In this document: in pieces, positions 7,908 through 16,153 of the stretch | Position numbering within the stretch: position 1 is the stretch's first letter | How the letters are laid out: every line of letters starts with the position of its first letter | NCBI RefSeq assembly: GCF_009905435.1 | Contig: NZ_JAAAMT010000051.1 | Location: forward strand, 1-37,918 | Direction: 5' to 3' | DNA: 37,918 bases | Source of the DNA: Pseudomonas sp. R5(2019) | GTDB taxonomy: Bacteria; Pseudomonadota; Gammaproteobacteria; Pseudomonadales; Pseudomonadaceae | The notes under the pieces: model-generated | What the model was told of the DNA's origin: nothing | Databases searched by the model: none | Seen by the model: only the letters and a program-made list of their open reading frames with translations | Translations under genes and position numbers: made by a program

Positions 7908-9137
7908 TCAGAACAGAACGCGGGAACGAATAGTGCCCTTGACCTGCTGGAGTTTGGCTTGCGCCAGGTCCGAGTAATCGGCATCGACGTCGATCACCAC
8001 GTAACCGACTTTCTCGTTGGTCTGCAGGAACTGACCGGAGATGTTGATGCCGTTTTCGGCGAACACTTTGTTGATCTCGCTGAGCACGCCCGGAATGTTT
8101 TCGTGGATGTGCAGCAGACGGTGCTTGCCCGGGTGAGCCGGCAGGGCCACTTCAGGGAAGTTGACCGACGACACCGAAGTACCGTTGTCGCTGTACTTGA
8201 CCAGCTTCTCGGCCACTTCCAGGCCGATGTTGGCCTGGGCTTCAGCGGTGGAGCCGCCGATGTGTGGGGTCAGGATGACGTTGTCCAGGCCGCGCAGCGG
8301 GCTTTCGAACACGTCATCGTTGGAGCGCGGTTCGACCGGGAACACGTCGATGGCGGCGCCGATCAGGTGCTGGTCCTTGATCGCGTCGGCCAGGGCGTCC
8401 AGCTTGACCACGGTGCCGCGCGCGGCATTGATCAGGATGCCGCCTTTCTTGATGGCACGGATTTCCTTCTCGCCCATCATCCACTGGGTGGCCGCGGTTT
8501 CAGGCACGTGCAGCGAGACGATGTCGGACATGCCGAGCAGTTCGGTCAGGCTGGCAACCTGGGTGGCGTTACCCAGCGGCAGTTTGGTGATGGTGTCGTA
8601 GAAGTACACCTGCATGCCCAGGCCTTCGGCCAGGACCGACAGCTGCGTACCGATCGAGCCGTAACCGATGATGCCCAGCTTCTTGCCGCGGATCTCGAAG
8701 GAGTTGGCCGCGCTCTTGATCCAGCCACCACGGTGGCAGGAAGCGTTCTTCTCGGGGATGCCGCGCAGCAGCAGGATGGCCTCGGCCAGTACCAGCTCGG
8801 CAACGGAGCGGGTGTTGGAGTAAGGGGCGTTGAAGACTGCGATGCCGCGCTCGCGGGCCGCGTCCAGGTCAACCTGGTTGGTGCCGATGCAGAAACAGCC
8901 GACGGCGACCAGTTTCTTGGCGCAATCGAAAACCTCTTCGGTCAGTTGAGTGCGCGAGCGAATGCCGATGAAGTGGGCATCGGCGATCTTTTCCTTCAGC
9001 TCGGCTTCCGGCAGTGCCTTGGTGTGGTACTCGATGCTGGTATAGCCGGCGGCCTTGAGGACGTCCACGGCGGATTGGTGGACGCCTTCGAGAAGAAGGA
9101 ACTTGATCTTGCTCTTATCGAGAGAAGTCTTGCTCAT
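7908..9137 (-). CDS. serA: D-3-phosphoglycerate dehydrogenase
   Basis: A 409-aa cytosolic enzyme catalysing the first committed step of serine synthesis, 3-phosphoglycerate to 3-phosphohydroxypyruvate with NAD. The Rossmann motif is GIIGYGSIGTQL. Catalytic Arg, Glu and His lie in NAARGTVV, DVFPVEPRS and LTPHIGGSTAEAQ. A C-terminal ACT domain (about 338–409, HRLLHIHENIPGVLSEINKV) is the usual serine feedback site. Its length matches the E. coli enzyme (410 aa). The reading frame opens MSKTSLDKSKIKFLLLEGVH, as expected for the family. It diverges from the D-2-hydroxyglutarate dehydrogenase gene. SerA can also reduce 2-oxoglutarate to D-2-hydroxyglutarate, so the pairing is functionally meaningful. 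Confidence 0.97.
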   Translation of the reverse strand: MSKTSLDKSKIKFLLLEGVHQSAVDVLKAAGYTSIEYHTKALPEAELKEKIADAHFIGIRSRTQLTEEVFDCAKKLVAVGCFCIGTNQVDLDAARERGIAVFNAPYSNTRSVAELVLAEAILLLRGIPEKNASCHRGGWIKSAANSFEIRGKKLGIIGYGSIGTQLSVLAEGLGMQVYFYDTITKLPLGNATQVASLTELLGMSDIVSLHVPETAATQWMMGEKEIRAIKKGGILINAARGTVVKLDALADAIKDQHLIGAAIDVFPVEPRSNDDVFESPLRGLDNVILTPHIGGSTAEAQANIGLEVAEKLVKYSDNGTSVSSVNFPEVALPAHPGKHRLLHIHENIPGVLSEINKVFAENGINISGQFLQTNEKVGYVVIDVDADYSDLAQAKLQQVKGTIRSRVLF

Positions 9138-9254
9138 CTGCGTAAACCTGTGTCCCGGAGAAAAAATGGCAGGGAAATGGAGCTGGCGCAGAATCGGCCT
9201 GAAGCACGATCAGCGGGGGCGTATGCTAGCATGACTACCCCTTGATCCGCCCAT

Positions 9255-9280
9255 CCCTGGCACTTGAAGAGTGCTCAGGG
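9255..9280 (+). promoter_or_regulatory. Stem-loop in the leader of the D-2-hydroxyglutarate dehydrogenase gene
   Basis: CCCTGGCACT (9255–9264) pairs with AGTGCTCAGGG (9270–9280) around a 5-nt loop with one bulged A. The end of the stem contains the AGGG that would serve as ribosome site for the in-frame ATG at 9286. It could be a translational switch or a protein site; function is not shown. Confidence 0.4.
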
Positions 9281-9309
9281 TGACTATGAATTGTTCGAGA
9301 GTTCTTTCG

Positions 9310-10707
9310 ATGACTGTTCTTGCGCCGATTGATGAATTGAAGACCCTTGTCGAGCCCGGCAAGGTGCTGACCGATCCCACTTCGCTGGACACCTACGGCA
9401 AGGACTGGACCAAGCACTACCCGCCTGCGCCAACAGCGATCGTGTTCCCCAAAACCATCGAGCAAGTCCAGGCCATCGTGCTCTGGGCCAATCGCCATCG
9501 CATTGCGCTGGTGCCCTCGGGCGGGCGCACCGGGCTGTCGGCGGCGGCGGTGGCGGCCAATGGCGAGGTGGTGGTCGCATTCGACTACATGAACCAGGTG
9601 CTGGACGTGAATACCGTCGACCGCACCGTGGTCTGCCAGCCGGGGGTCATCACCGAACAATTGCAGCATCTGGCTGAAGAACAGGGTCTCTACTACCCGG
9701 TTGACTTCGCCTCGGCCGGTTCCAGCCAGATTGGCGGCAATATTGGCACCAATGCCGGCGGGATCAAGGTCATTCGTTACGGCATGACCCGCAATTGGGT
9801 CGCTGGCCTGAAGGTGGTGACCGGCAAGGGCGACATCCTTGAGCTGAACAAGGACCTGATCAAGAACGCCACCGGCTATGACTTGCGTCAGCTGTTCATC
9901 GGTGCCGAAGGCACGCTCGGCTTTGTGGTCGAAGCGACCATGCGCCTGGACCGCGCCCCGCGCAACCTGACCGCCATGGTGCTGGGCACGACGGACTTCG
10001 ACTCGATCATGCCGGTGCTGCATGCCTTCCAGAACAAGCTCGATCTGACCGCCTTCGAGTTTTTTTCCGACAAAGCGTTGGCCAAGATCCTCGGTCGTGG
10101 CGATGTGCCGGCGCCGTTCGAGACTCCGTGCCCATTCTACGTGCTGCTGGAATTCGAAGCGGTCACCGAAGAAGTGCTCGACGATGCTTTGGGCACCTTC
10201 GAGCATTGCATCGAGCAGGGCTGGGTGCTCGATGGCGTGATGAGCCAAAGCGAACAGCAACTGCAAAACCTCTGGAAACTGCGCGAGTTCATCTCCGAAA
10301 CCATCGCCCACTGGACCCCGTACAAAAACGACATTTCGGTGACGGTGTCCAAGGTTCCGGCCTTTCTCAAGGATATTGATGCGATCGTCGGCGAAAAATA
10401 CCCAGACTTTGAAGTGGTCTGGTACGGCCACATAGGCGATGGCAACCTGCACCTGAACATCCTCAAGCCTGAAAACCTGAGCAAGGACGAGTTCTTCGCT
10501 CAATGCGCGGTGGTGAACAAGTGGGTGTTCGAGATCGTGCAGAAGTACAATGGCTCGATTTCTGCCGAACATGGGGTGGGCATGACCAAGCGCGATTACC
10601 TGGAGTACAGCCGCTCCGAAGCTGAAATTGCCTACATGAAAGCGGTCAAGGCAGTCTTTGACCCGAACGGAATCATGAACCCCGGCAAGATTTTCGCGGT
10701 TCAGTAA
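9310..10707 (+). CDS. d2hgdh: FAD-linked D-2-hydroxyglutarate dehydrogenase
   Basis: A 465-aa flavoprotein of the FAD_binding_4/FAD-oxidase_C class. The FAD-binding half shows PSGGRTGLSAAAVAANGEVV and ASAGSSQIGGNIGTNAGG; the C-terminal half has the metal/substrate motif YGHIGDGNLHLNI and SAEHGVGMTKR. It oxidises D-2-hydroxyglutarate back to 2-oxoglutarate, passing electrons on, probably through ETF. This is known to sustain serine synthesis when paired with SerA, whose gene diverges from it here; the PA0317 orthologue has this activity as I recall. The ATG at 9310 gives the usual length. An in-frame ATG at 9286 has a better ribosome site (AGGGTG), so the start is not fully settled. The FAH-family gene follows 41 bp downstream. 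Confidence 0.9.
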   Translation: MTVLAPIDELKTLVEPGKVLTDPTSLDTYGKDWTKHYPPAPTAIVFPKTIEQVQAIVLWANRHRIALVPSGGRTGLSAAAVAANGEVVVAFDYMNQVLDVNTVDRTVVCQPGVITEQLQHLAEEQGLYYPVDFASAGSSQIGGNIGTNAGGIKVIRYGMTRNWVAGLKVVTGKGDILELNKDLIKNATGYDLRQLFIGAEGTLGFVVEATMRLDRAPRNLTAMVLGTTDFDSIMPVLHAFQNKLDLTAFEFFSDKALAKILGRGDVPAPFETPCPFYVLLEFEAVTEEVLDDALGTFEHCIEQGWVLDGVMSQSEQQLQNLWKLREFISETIAHWTPYKNDISVTVSKVPAFLKDIDAIVGEKYPDFEVVWYGHIGDGNLHLNILKPENLSKDEFFAQCAVVNKWVFEIVQKYNGSISAEHGVGMTKRDYLEYSRSEAEIAYMKAVKAVFDPNGIMNPGKIFAVQ

Positions 10708-10748
10708 TCGGAACAGATTCAAAGCAATCAACAAACCAGGAGTGGGGA

Positions 10749-11414
10749 ATGAGCTACCAGCACCAGTATGTCGACGGAACGCGCGTTCACTTTCCGTTGG
10801 GTAAGGTGGTGTGTATCGGTCGTAACTATGCCGAACATGCCAAGGAGCTGAATAACCCGATACCCACCGAGCCGTTGCTGTTCATCAAGCCCGGCAGTTG
10901 CGTGGTAGAGGCTGCAGGCGGCTTTGCGCTGCCGTTTGACCGTGGGGCTGTGCACTATGAGGCTGAAATTGCAGTGTTGCTCGGCAAGTCCCTGTCGACC
11001 AGGCCCAGTGCCGAGGAAGTGATCGATGCCATTTCCGGTTTTGCTCCGGCGCTGGATCTGACCTTGCGTGACCTGCAATCGAAGCTCAAGGAAAAGGGCC
11101 TGCCGTGGGAGTTGTCCAAATCCTTCGATGGCGCCTGCGTACTGACCCCCTTCGTTCCGGCCAGCACTTTCCCTGACCTCACGGATATCGGCATTCGTCT
11201 GACCATCAATGGCGAGGTTCGCCAGGATGGCAACAGTCACTTGATGCTCAACCCCATCGTGCCGATGATCCAGCACATGGCGGCGATGTTTTCCCTGCAA
11301 GCCGGTGATGTGATCCTGACCGGCACCCCGGTGGGCGTCGGCCCGCTTGAGCAGGGTGATGAACTGGTGCTGGAGCTGCCCGGTGTCAGCCGCTTCGAAA
11401 CCCGCGTTTTGTGA
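10749..11414 (+). CDS. Fumarylacetoacetate-hydrolase-family protein (acylpyruvase/YcgM-like)
   Basis: A 221-aa enzyme of the FAH fold. Family motifs are visible: VCIGRNYAEHAKELNN, LFIKPGSCVV, the acidic metal ligands in VHYEAEIAVLLGK, and VILTGTPVGVGPL near the C-terminus. Related small FAH proteins are Mg-dependent acylpyruvate hydrolases or oxaloacetate decarboxylases. AGGAG precedes the ATG at 10749. It lies 41 bp after the D-2-hydroxyglutarate dehydrogenase gene, and the two are probably cotranscribed. That context would suit an oxaloacetate- or ketoacid-cleaving clean-up role, but the substrate is not shown by sequence. Confidence 0.85.
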   Translation: MSYQHQYVDGTRVHFPLGKVVCIGRNYAEHAKELNNPIPTEPLLFIKPGSCVVEAAGGFALPFDRGAVHYEAEIAVLLGKSLSTRPSAEEVIDAISGFAPALDLTLRDLQSKLKEKGLPWELSKSFDGACVLTPFVPASTFPDLTDIGIRLTINGEVRQDGNSHLMLNPIVPMIQHMAAMFSLQAGDVILTGTPVGVGPLEQGDELVLELPGVSRFETRVL

Positions 11415-11503
11415 TGTCCTGGCTGTCGGCACCGTGGGGTGTCGGCAGCTGTCTCGCCTGCCGGTAACGCGTTACTGTTCGAAAAAAATCAGGGAAGCAA
11501 TCG

Positions 11504-12424
11504 ATGGTCGTTCCTCTTCGCTCCACCGGTCGTAAACGCCTGCACCGGCGTTGGTCTTTCTGGCTGACCGTTATCGCTGTCATTGCCTATGGCGTTTCGA
11601 TCGCAATGCATTGGGATAACCGGGCGGTGTTCTGGATCAAGGAACGCTTCCAGAGCAAGACCGAGCGGCTGGAAAGCGTCTGGCTTCCCGATTATCGGGT
11701 CGACATCGACGCCAAGGTGTTGCCTGGCATGGAAGACGATGAAGCTTCTGATGTTTCCTACAACCCTGCGACCAAAACCCTGTTTGCCGTCATGGGCAAG
11801 AACCCGTTCCTGGTCGAGCTGACGCTGGACGGTGATGTGCTGCGCAAAATCCCGCTGGTGGGCTGGAGCAACCCTGAAGGGGTGGCGGTGCTAGATGGTC
11901 AGCATCTGGCGATTGTCGATGAGCGCGACCATCAACTGACCATCGTGACTGTCGACGCCACCACCGAGTCGTTGAACCTCAAGGATTTCACGCAATACGA
12001 GCTGGGCTCGTCGGCCAACCAGAACAAGGCCTTTGAAGCCATCGCCTGGGACCCACAGCGCCAGCAACTGATCCTCGGCGAAGAGCGTCCGCCGGCATTG
12101 TTCACCTGGAAAAGCGACGGCAGCCCACAATTGCAGGGTGACAAGGTCAAGCTGGAGAACAGCGCCCTGGACATACGCAACCTCTCCGCGCTGGCGGTTG
12201 ACCCGCGCACCGGTCACTTGCTGGTGCTGTCCGCAGACTCACGCCTGCTGATGGAACTGGACGAAAACGGTGAGCAGGTCAGCTTTATCACCCTGTTGCG
12301 CGGCTTCAATGGCTTGGGCAAGACCATCCCTCGTGCTGAAGGCGCGACCATGGATGAAGCGGGCAACCTGTATATTGTCAGCGAACCCGACCTGTTCTAC
12401 CGGTTTGTACCCAAGCGCCATTAA
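11504..12424 (+). CDS. SdiA-regulated/YjiK-like membrane-anchored beta-propeller protein
   Basis: A 306-aa protein with one N-terminal membrane segment (about residues 17–37, WSFWLTVIAVIAYGVSIAMH), leaving the rest periplasmic. The body has propeller-type repeats of the SdiA-regulated family: EASDVSYNPATKTLFAV, GWSNPEGVAVLDGQHLAIVD, KAFEAIAWDPQRQQLILG and RNLSALAVDPRTGHLLVLS. Similar proteins resemble esterase-like phytase or NHL propellers, but no activity is established. AGGGA lies before the ATG at 11504. It follows the FAH gene by 89 bp, so a shared transcript is possible. It converges on rpiA, with a GC-rich hairpin between the two stop codons. Confidence 0.8.
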   Translation: MVVPLRSTGRKRLHRRWSFWLTVIAVIAYGVSIAMHWDNRAVFWIKERFQSKTERLESVWLPDYRVDIDAKVLPGMEDDEASDVSYNPATKTLFAVMGKNPFLVELTLDGDVLRKIPLVGWSNPEGVAVLDGQHLAIVDERDHQLTIVTVDATTESLNLKDFTQYELGSSANQNKAFEAIAWDPQRQQLILGEERPPALFTWKSDGSPQLQGDKVKLENSALDIRNLSALAVDPRTGHLLVLSADSRLLMELDENGEQVSFITLLRGFNGLGKTIPRAEGATMDEAGNLYIVSEPDLFYRFVPKRH

Positions 12425-12455
12425 AGTTTTTGATCAGCTGGCTGTAAATCCCGAT

Positions 12456-12472
12456 GGGCCGTGCAACGGCCC
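12456..12472. terminator. GC-rich stem-loop between yjiK-like gene and rpiA, possible bidirectional terminator
   Basis: A perfect 7-bp stem GGGCCGT/ACGGCCC with a 3-nt loop lies in the 57-bp gap between two convergent genes. No strong T-tract follows on either strand, so intrinsic termination is only plausible. Confidence 0.45.
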
Positions 12473-12481
12473 CCGGTGTTC

Positions 12482-13153
12482 TCACGCTGTCAGGGTTTTC
12501 ACGCCTTCAGCCGTCCCCAGCAGCAACAGATCCGCCGGCCGCGCCGCGAACAGGCCGTTGGTGACCACGCCGACAATGGCGTTGATCTGCGCTTCGAGCT
12601 CCACCGGGTTGGTGATCTGCAGGTTGTGCACGTCGAGGATGATGTTGCCGTTATCGGTGATGACGCCTTCGCGGTACACCGGGTCGCCGCCCAGCTTCAC
12701 CAGCTGACGGGCAACGTGACTGCGCGCCATCGGGATCACTTCGACCGGCAGCGGGAAGGCGCCCAGCACCGGCACCAGCTTGCTGCCGTCGGCGATGCAG
12801 ATAAAGGTCTTGGCCACGGCCGCGACAATTTTCTCGCGGGTCAGGGCCGCGCCGCCGCCCTTGATCAGGTTCAGGTGCTCGTCACTCTCGTCGGCGCCGT
12901 CGATGTAAAACTCAAGGTCGCTGACCGTGTTCAACTCGTACACCGCAATACCGTGGCCCTTCAGGCGTGCCGCGGTGGCTTCGGAGCTGGCGACCGCGCC
13001 ATCGAAGGCACCCTTGTGCTGGGCCAGGGCATCAATAAAGCAGTTGGCGGTGGAGCCGGTGCCGACGCCGACGATGCTCTTGTCATCGAGCTTGGGCAGA
13101 ATGAAGTCGACAGCGGCCTGGGCGACGGCCTGTTTGAGTTGGTCCTGGGTCAT
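12482..13153 (-). CDS. rpiA: Ribose-5-phosphate isomerase A
   Basis: A 223-aa cytosolic enzyme interconverting ribose-5-phosphate and ribulose-5-phosphate in the pentose phosphate pathway. Diagnostic motifs are VGVGTGSTANCFIDAL, the catalytic DGADESDEHLNLIKGGG and the lysine-containing ADGSKLVPVLG. The length is close to E. coli RpiA (219 aa). The ATG at 13153 is chosen: GGAG lies 7 nt upstream and the family starts MTQDQLKQAVA. The reading back to 13195 lacks a ribosome site. It diverges from ilvA with 146 bp between the starts. Confidence 0.97.
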   Translation of the reverse strand: MTQDQLKQAVAQAAVDFILPKLDDKSIVGVGTGSTANCFIDALAQHKGAFDGAVASSEATAARLKGHGIAVYELNTVSDLEFYIDGADESDEHLNLIKGGGAALTREKIVAAVAKTFICIADGSKLVPVLGAFPLPVEVIPMARSHVARQLVKLGGDPVYREGVITDNGNIILDVHNLQITNPVELEAQINAIVGVVTNGLFAARPADLLLLGTAEGVKTLTA

Positions 13154-13299
13154 GCGGGCTCCGGAGCGGGCGAGGAGTAACGGGAAGGCCGGCATTATAG
13201 CCGCTTGTGCGGCTAAAACCTTGGCTTTGCGGTGGCCGTTTGGCGCAGCGTCGGGGTAGACTCCGGGGCTCCCGCCCTTGATCGTCAGTGATGCTTCCG

Positions 13300-14814
13300 A
13301 TGCTTGAACAGTACGTCAAAAAGATCCTCACCTCGCGCGTTTACGATGTTGCCGTGGAAACCCCGCTGCAGGCTGCCGGGCAGCTGTCCAAGCGTCTGGG
13401 CAACCAGGTGCTGCTCAAACGTGAAGACCTGCAACCGGTGTTCTCGTTCAAGATTCGCGGTGCCTACAACAAGATGGCCCAGTTGAGCCCGGAAGAACTG
13501 GCGCGCGGCGTGGTGACGGCATCGGCGGGCAACCATGCCCAGGGTGTGGCTCTGGCTGCTCGGGAGCTGGGGATCAAGGCCATCATCGTGATGCCCAAGA
13601 CCACCCCTGAAATCAAGGTTGAAGGCGTGCGCTCGCGCGGCGGCAAGGTGGTGTTGCACGGCGACTCGTTTCCGGAGGCGCTGGCGTACTCGCTCAAGCT
13701 GGTCGAAGAGAAGGGCTATGTTTATATCCACCCCTACGATGACCCCGACACCATTGCCGGGCAGGGTACCGTGGCCATGGAAATCCTGCGCCAGCACCCG
13801 GGCCAGCTGGATGCGATCTTTGTCCCGGTCGGCGGCGGCGGGCTGATTGCCGGGATCGCGGCGTACGTGAAATACCTGCGTCCTGAAGTCAAGGTGATCG
13901 GCGTCGAGCCGGATGACTCCAATTGCCTGCAAGCGGCGATGGCGGCGGGTGAGCGCGTGGTGTTGGGGCAGGTCGGGCTGTTTGCCGACGGTGTGGCAGT
14001 GGCGCAGATTGGCCAGCACACCTTTGATATCTGCCGCCACCATGTGGATGAAGTGATTACCGTCAGCACCGACGAAATCTGCGCCGCTATCAAGGACATC
14101 TACGACGATACCCGCTCGATCACCGAACCTGCCGGCGCCTTGGGCGTTGCCGGCATCAAGCGCTATGTCGAGTCGCGCAGCGTCAGCGGCCAGACCCTGG
14201 TGGCCATAGACTCCGGCGCCAACGTCAACTTCGACCGCCTGCGCCATGTGGCCGAGCGCGCCGAACTGGGCGAAGGCCGTGAAGCGATCATCGCCGTGAC
14301 CATTCCGGAGAAGCCGGGCAGCTTCAAGGCTTTCTGTGAAGCTATCGGCAAGCGCCAGATCACCGAATTCAACTACCGCTATCACAACGAAGGCGAAGCG
14401 CACATCTTCGTTGGCGTGCAGACCCACCCGGAAAATGATCCACGCAGCGCGTTGCTTGAAAGCCTGACGGCGCAGGGCTTTCCTGTGCAGGATCTGACGG
14501 ACAACGAACTGGCCAAGCTGCACATTCGCCATATGGTCGGTGGCCGAGCGGCGCGGGTCAGCGATGAGCTGGTGCTGCGTTTCGAGTTCCCCGAGCGCCC
14601 GGGTGCGCTGTTCAACTTCCTGAACAAGCTGGGCGGGCGCTGGAACATCTCCATGTTCCACTACCGCAACCACGGCGCGGCCGACGGCCGGGTAGTCGCC
14701 GGGCTGCAGGTGCCGGACGACGAACGGCACCTGGTGCCGCAAGCGCTGGAGGCGATCGGCTATCCGTACTGGGATGAATCGGACAACCCGGCGTACCAGC
14801 TCTTCCTGGGCTGA
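13300..14814 (+). CDS. ilvA: Biosynthetic threonine ammonia-lyase
   Basis: A 504-aa PLP enzyme converting threonine to 2-oxobutyrate, the first step to isoleucine. The PLP lysine is Lys51 (FSFKIRGAYNK) and the phosphate-binding loop is PVGGGGLIAGIAAYVK. Two C-terminal ACT-like regulatory domains (about 325–400 and 420–500; AVTIPEKPGSFKAFCEAIG and FEFPERPGALFNFLNKLGG) mark the isoleucine-feedback-regulated form rather than the catabolic one. The start at 13300 gives the conserved MLEQYVKKIL opening; an ATG at 13291 and a GTG at 13288 are in frame. It diverges from rpiA, as in other pseudomonads. Confidence 0.96.
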   Translation: MLEQYVKKILTSRVYDVAVETPLQAAGQLSKRLGNQVLLKREDLQPVFSFKIRGAYNKMAQLSPEELARGVVTASAGNHAQGVALAARELGIKAIIVMPKTTPEIKVEGVRSRGGKVVLHGDSFPEALAYSLKLVEEKGYVYIHPYDDPDTIAGQGTVAMEILRQHPGQLDAIFVPVGGGGLIAGIAAYVKYLRPEVKVIGVEPDDSNCLQAAMAAGERVVLGQVGLFADGVAVAQIGQHTFDICRHHVDEVITVSTDEICAAIKDIYDDTRSITEPAGALGVAGIKRYVESRSVSGQTLVAIDSGANVNFDRLRHVAERAELGEGREAIIAVTIPEKPGSFKAFCEAIGKRQITEFNYRYHNEGEAHIFVGVQTHPENDPRSALLESLTAQGFPVQDLTDNELAKLHIRHMVGGRAARVSDELVLRFEFPERPGALFNFLNKLGGRWNISMFHYRNHGAADGRVVAGLQVPDDERHLVPQALEAIGYPYWDESDNPAYQLFLG

Positions 14815-14851
14815 CCTACGCTGACTCCATGGTTGGCCACAGGACGGTGAT

Positions 14852-15241
14852 ATGGAAACGTTGACGGCACTCAAGCTGGCACACGGCTTGGCGACCCTGG
14901 TGGTATTCGGCTGCATCGCCGCCTTGGGCTACCGCGCCTGGCGGGTGCGAGCGCAGGGCTATACCACCCTGGTGCAGCGGCCTTGGCTGTTTATCTGGCT
15001 GTTGATGGGGCTGGGCTTGTTCAGCTTGCCTTTCAGCGGCTGGTGGCTGGTGCATACCGTGGGCTGGCCGCTGGGGCAAACCTGGCTGCTGGGTGGGGCA
15101 CTGCTTTATATGCTGGGGTGCATCTGCTGGCTGTTGTTGCCGGGGCGGCTGGGCCGGGTGCGCTGGGCAGCGACGCTGGCTGGAGTGGCGGGCGTGATGT
15201 TTGTGGCGGTGTTGGTGTTGATGCTCGTCAAGCCGGTTTGA
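14852..15241 (+). CDS. Small integral membrane protein, DUF2269-like
   Basis: A 129-aa protein that is almost entirely membrane-embedded, with four hydrophobic segments at about residues 8–26, 45–65, 75–97 and 105–127. The pattern KLAHGLATLVVFG near the N-terminus and a conserved GWWLVHTVGWPLGQTWLLGG stretch fit DUF2269/YgjV-type small membrane proteins. Function is unknown. AGGACGGTGAT precedes the ATG at 14852. It follows ilvA by 37 bp, so it may be read from the same transcript. A REPIN separates it from the convergent hisN. Confidence 0.65.
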   Translation: METLTALKLAHGLATLVVFGCIAALGYRAWRVRAQGYTTLVQRPWLFIWLLMGLGLFSLPFSGWWLVHTVGWPLGQTWLLGGALLYMLGCICWLLLPGRLGRVRWAATLAGVAGVMFVAVLVLMLVKPV

Positions 15242-15258
15242 GGTTTGACCTTAAAAGC

Positions 15259-15339
15259 TTCGCGGATAAATCCGCTCCCACATAAAAGCTCCCCACTTTA
15301 GAGGTGCAGGGCTTTTGTGGGAGCGGATTTATCCGCGAA
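15259..15339. repeat. REPIN 4 (family b, GGATAAATCC core)
   Basis: Perfect 24-nt inverted arms (15259–15282 and 15316–15339) with a 33-nt spacer lie between two convergent genes. This family carries GCGGATAAATCCGC, an internal palindrome, in each arm. Confidence 0.9.
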
Positions 15340-15355
15340 TGGGCTTCACGCGGTC

Positions 15356-16012
15356 TTAGTCGCGCAGCGAAATCACTTCCCAACCACGACGCTCGGCTTC
15401 GGCCCGCAGCTTCGGATCCGGGTCCACGGCCACCGGGTTAGCCACCTGCTCCAGCAGCGGCAGGTCGTTCATCGAGTCGCTATAGAAGTAGCTGTCTTCA
15501 AGGTTCAGTCCGGTCTCTTCCAGCCAGCGGTTCAAGCGCGTCACCTTGCCTTCACGAAAGCACGGTATATCGGTACTGCGGCCGGTGTAGCGGCCGTCGG
15601 CCATTTCGCATTCGGTAGCCAGCAACGTCTCCACGCCCAGGCGCGCGGCAATCGGGCCGGTGACGAAACGGTTGGTCGCGGTGATGATCACCAGCGTGTC
15701 GCCTGCATCGCGGTGCTTTTTCAGCAAGGCCAGGCCCTTGAGCAGCACGATCGGTTCGATGCAGTCGCGCATGAAATCGTTGTGCCATTCATCGAGCTGG
15801 GCCATCTCGGTGCTCGCAAGAATTTCCAGAGTGAATTCCAGGTAGGCATTCAAGTCCAGCTTGCCGGCCAGGTAATCCTGGTAGAACTCATCGTTGCGAT
15901 TCTTGTAGGCGACCGGGTCAAGGATTCCGCGCTCGCAGAGGTAATCCCCCCAGGCGTGATCGCTGTCGCCGCCGAGCAGAGTGTTGTCCAGGTCGAATAT
16001 TGCCAGGCGCAT
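15356..16012 (-). CDS. hisN: HAD-IB phosphatase, probable histidinol-phosphate phosphatase
   Basis: A 218-aa haloacid-dehalogenase phosphatase. Motif I is FDLDNTLL (nucleophile Asp at about residue 7, acid Asp9), motif II is the Thr/Ser region IITATNRFV, motif III is a Lys near FREGKVTRL and motif IV is YFYSDSMNDLPLL. The helical cap after motif I puts it in subclass IB with SerB. The PAO1 orthologue PA0335 has been reported to be the histidinol-phosphate phosphatase missing from the histidine operon; assignment here rests on the same synteny with rppH and ptsP. The start at 16012 places motif I at residue 7, as in the family. It diverges from rppH. Confidence 0.8.
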   Translation of the reverse strand: MRLAIFDLDNTLLGGDSDHAWGDYLCERGILDPVAYKNRNDEFYQDYLAGKLDLNAYLEFTLEILASTEMAQLDEWHNDFMRDCIEPIVLLKGLALLKKHRDAGDTLVIITATNRFVTGPIAARLGVETLLATECEMADGRYTGRSTDIPCFREGKVTRLNRWLEETGLNLEDSYFYSDSMNDLPLLEQVANPVAVDPDPKLRAEAERRGWEVISLRD

Positions 16013-16093
16013 TGAAGTCTCTCGCTTGAAGTTCAGAAAAGGTTCACAGAATACGGTCTTTTCACAACAGTGCACATAAGGTAGGCGGGCGCG

Positions 16094-16123
16094 TTGCTGC
16101 TTTCCCAAGCTTTGTGGAACAAT
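16094..16123 (+). promoter_or_regulatory. Possible sigma70-type promoter for rppH–ptsP
   Basis: TTGCTG (16094–16099) and AACAAT (16118–16123) are separated by 18 nt, about 30 nt upstream of the rppH GTG start. Each hexamer matches the consensus at four of six positions. This is a weak prediction from sequence alone. Confidence 0.3.
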
Positions 16124-16153
16124 GCGGGGACATGCGTTTGCGAGGTTGCTGCC

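Noticed and set aside
7896..9245. 449-aa open frame antisense to serA
   Set aside because: SerA carries all catalytic motifs; the antisense product is low-complexity His/Gln/Val-rich and resembles no family.
9235..10734. 499-aa open frame antisense to D-2-hydroxyglutarate dehydrogenase
   Set aside because: Third-codon-position shadow; His-rich composition typical of antisense frames in GC-rich genes.
13285..14916. 543-aa open frame antisense to ilvA
   Set aside because: IlvA has complete PLP and ACT motifs; the antisense frame has none.
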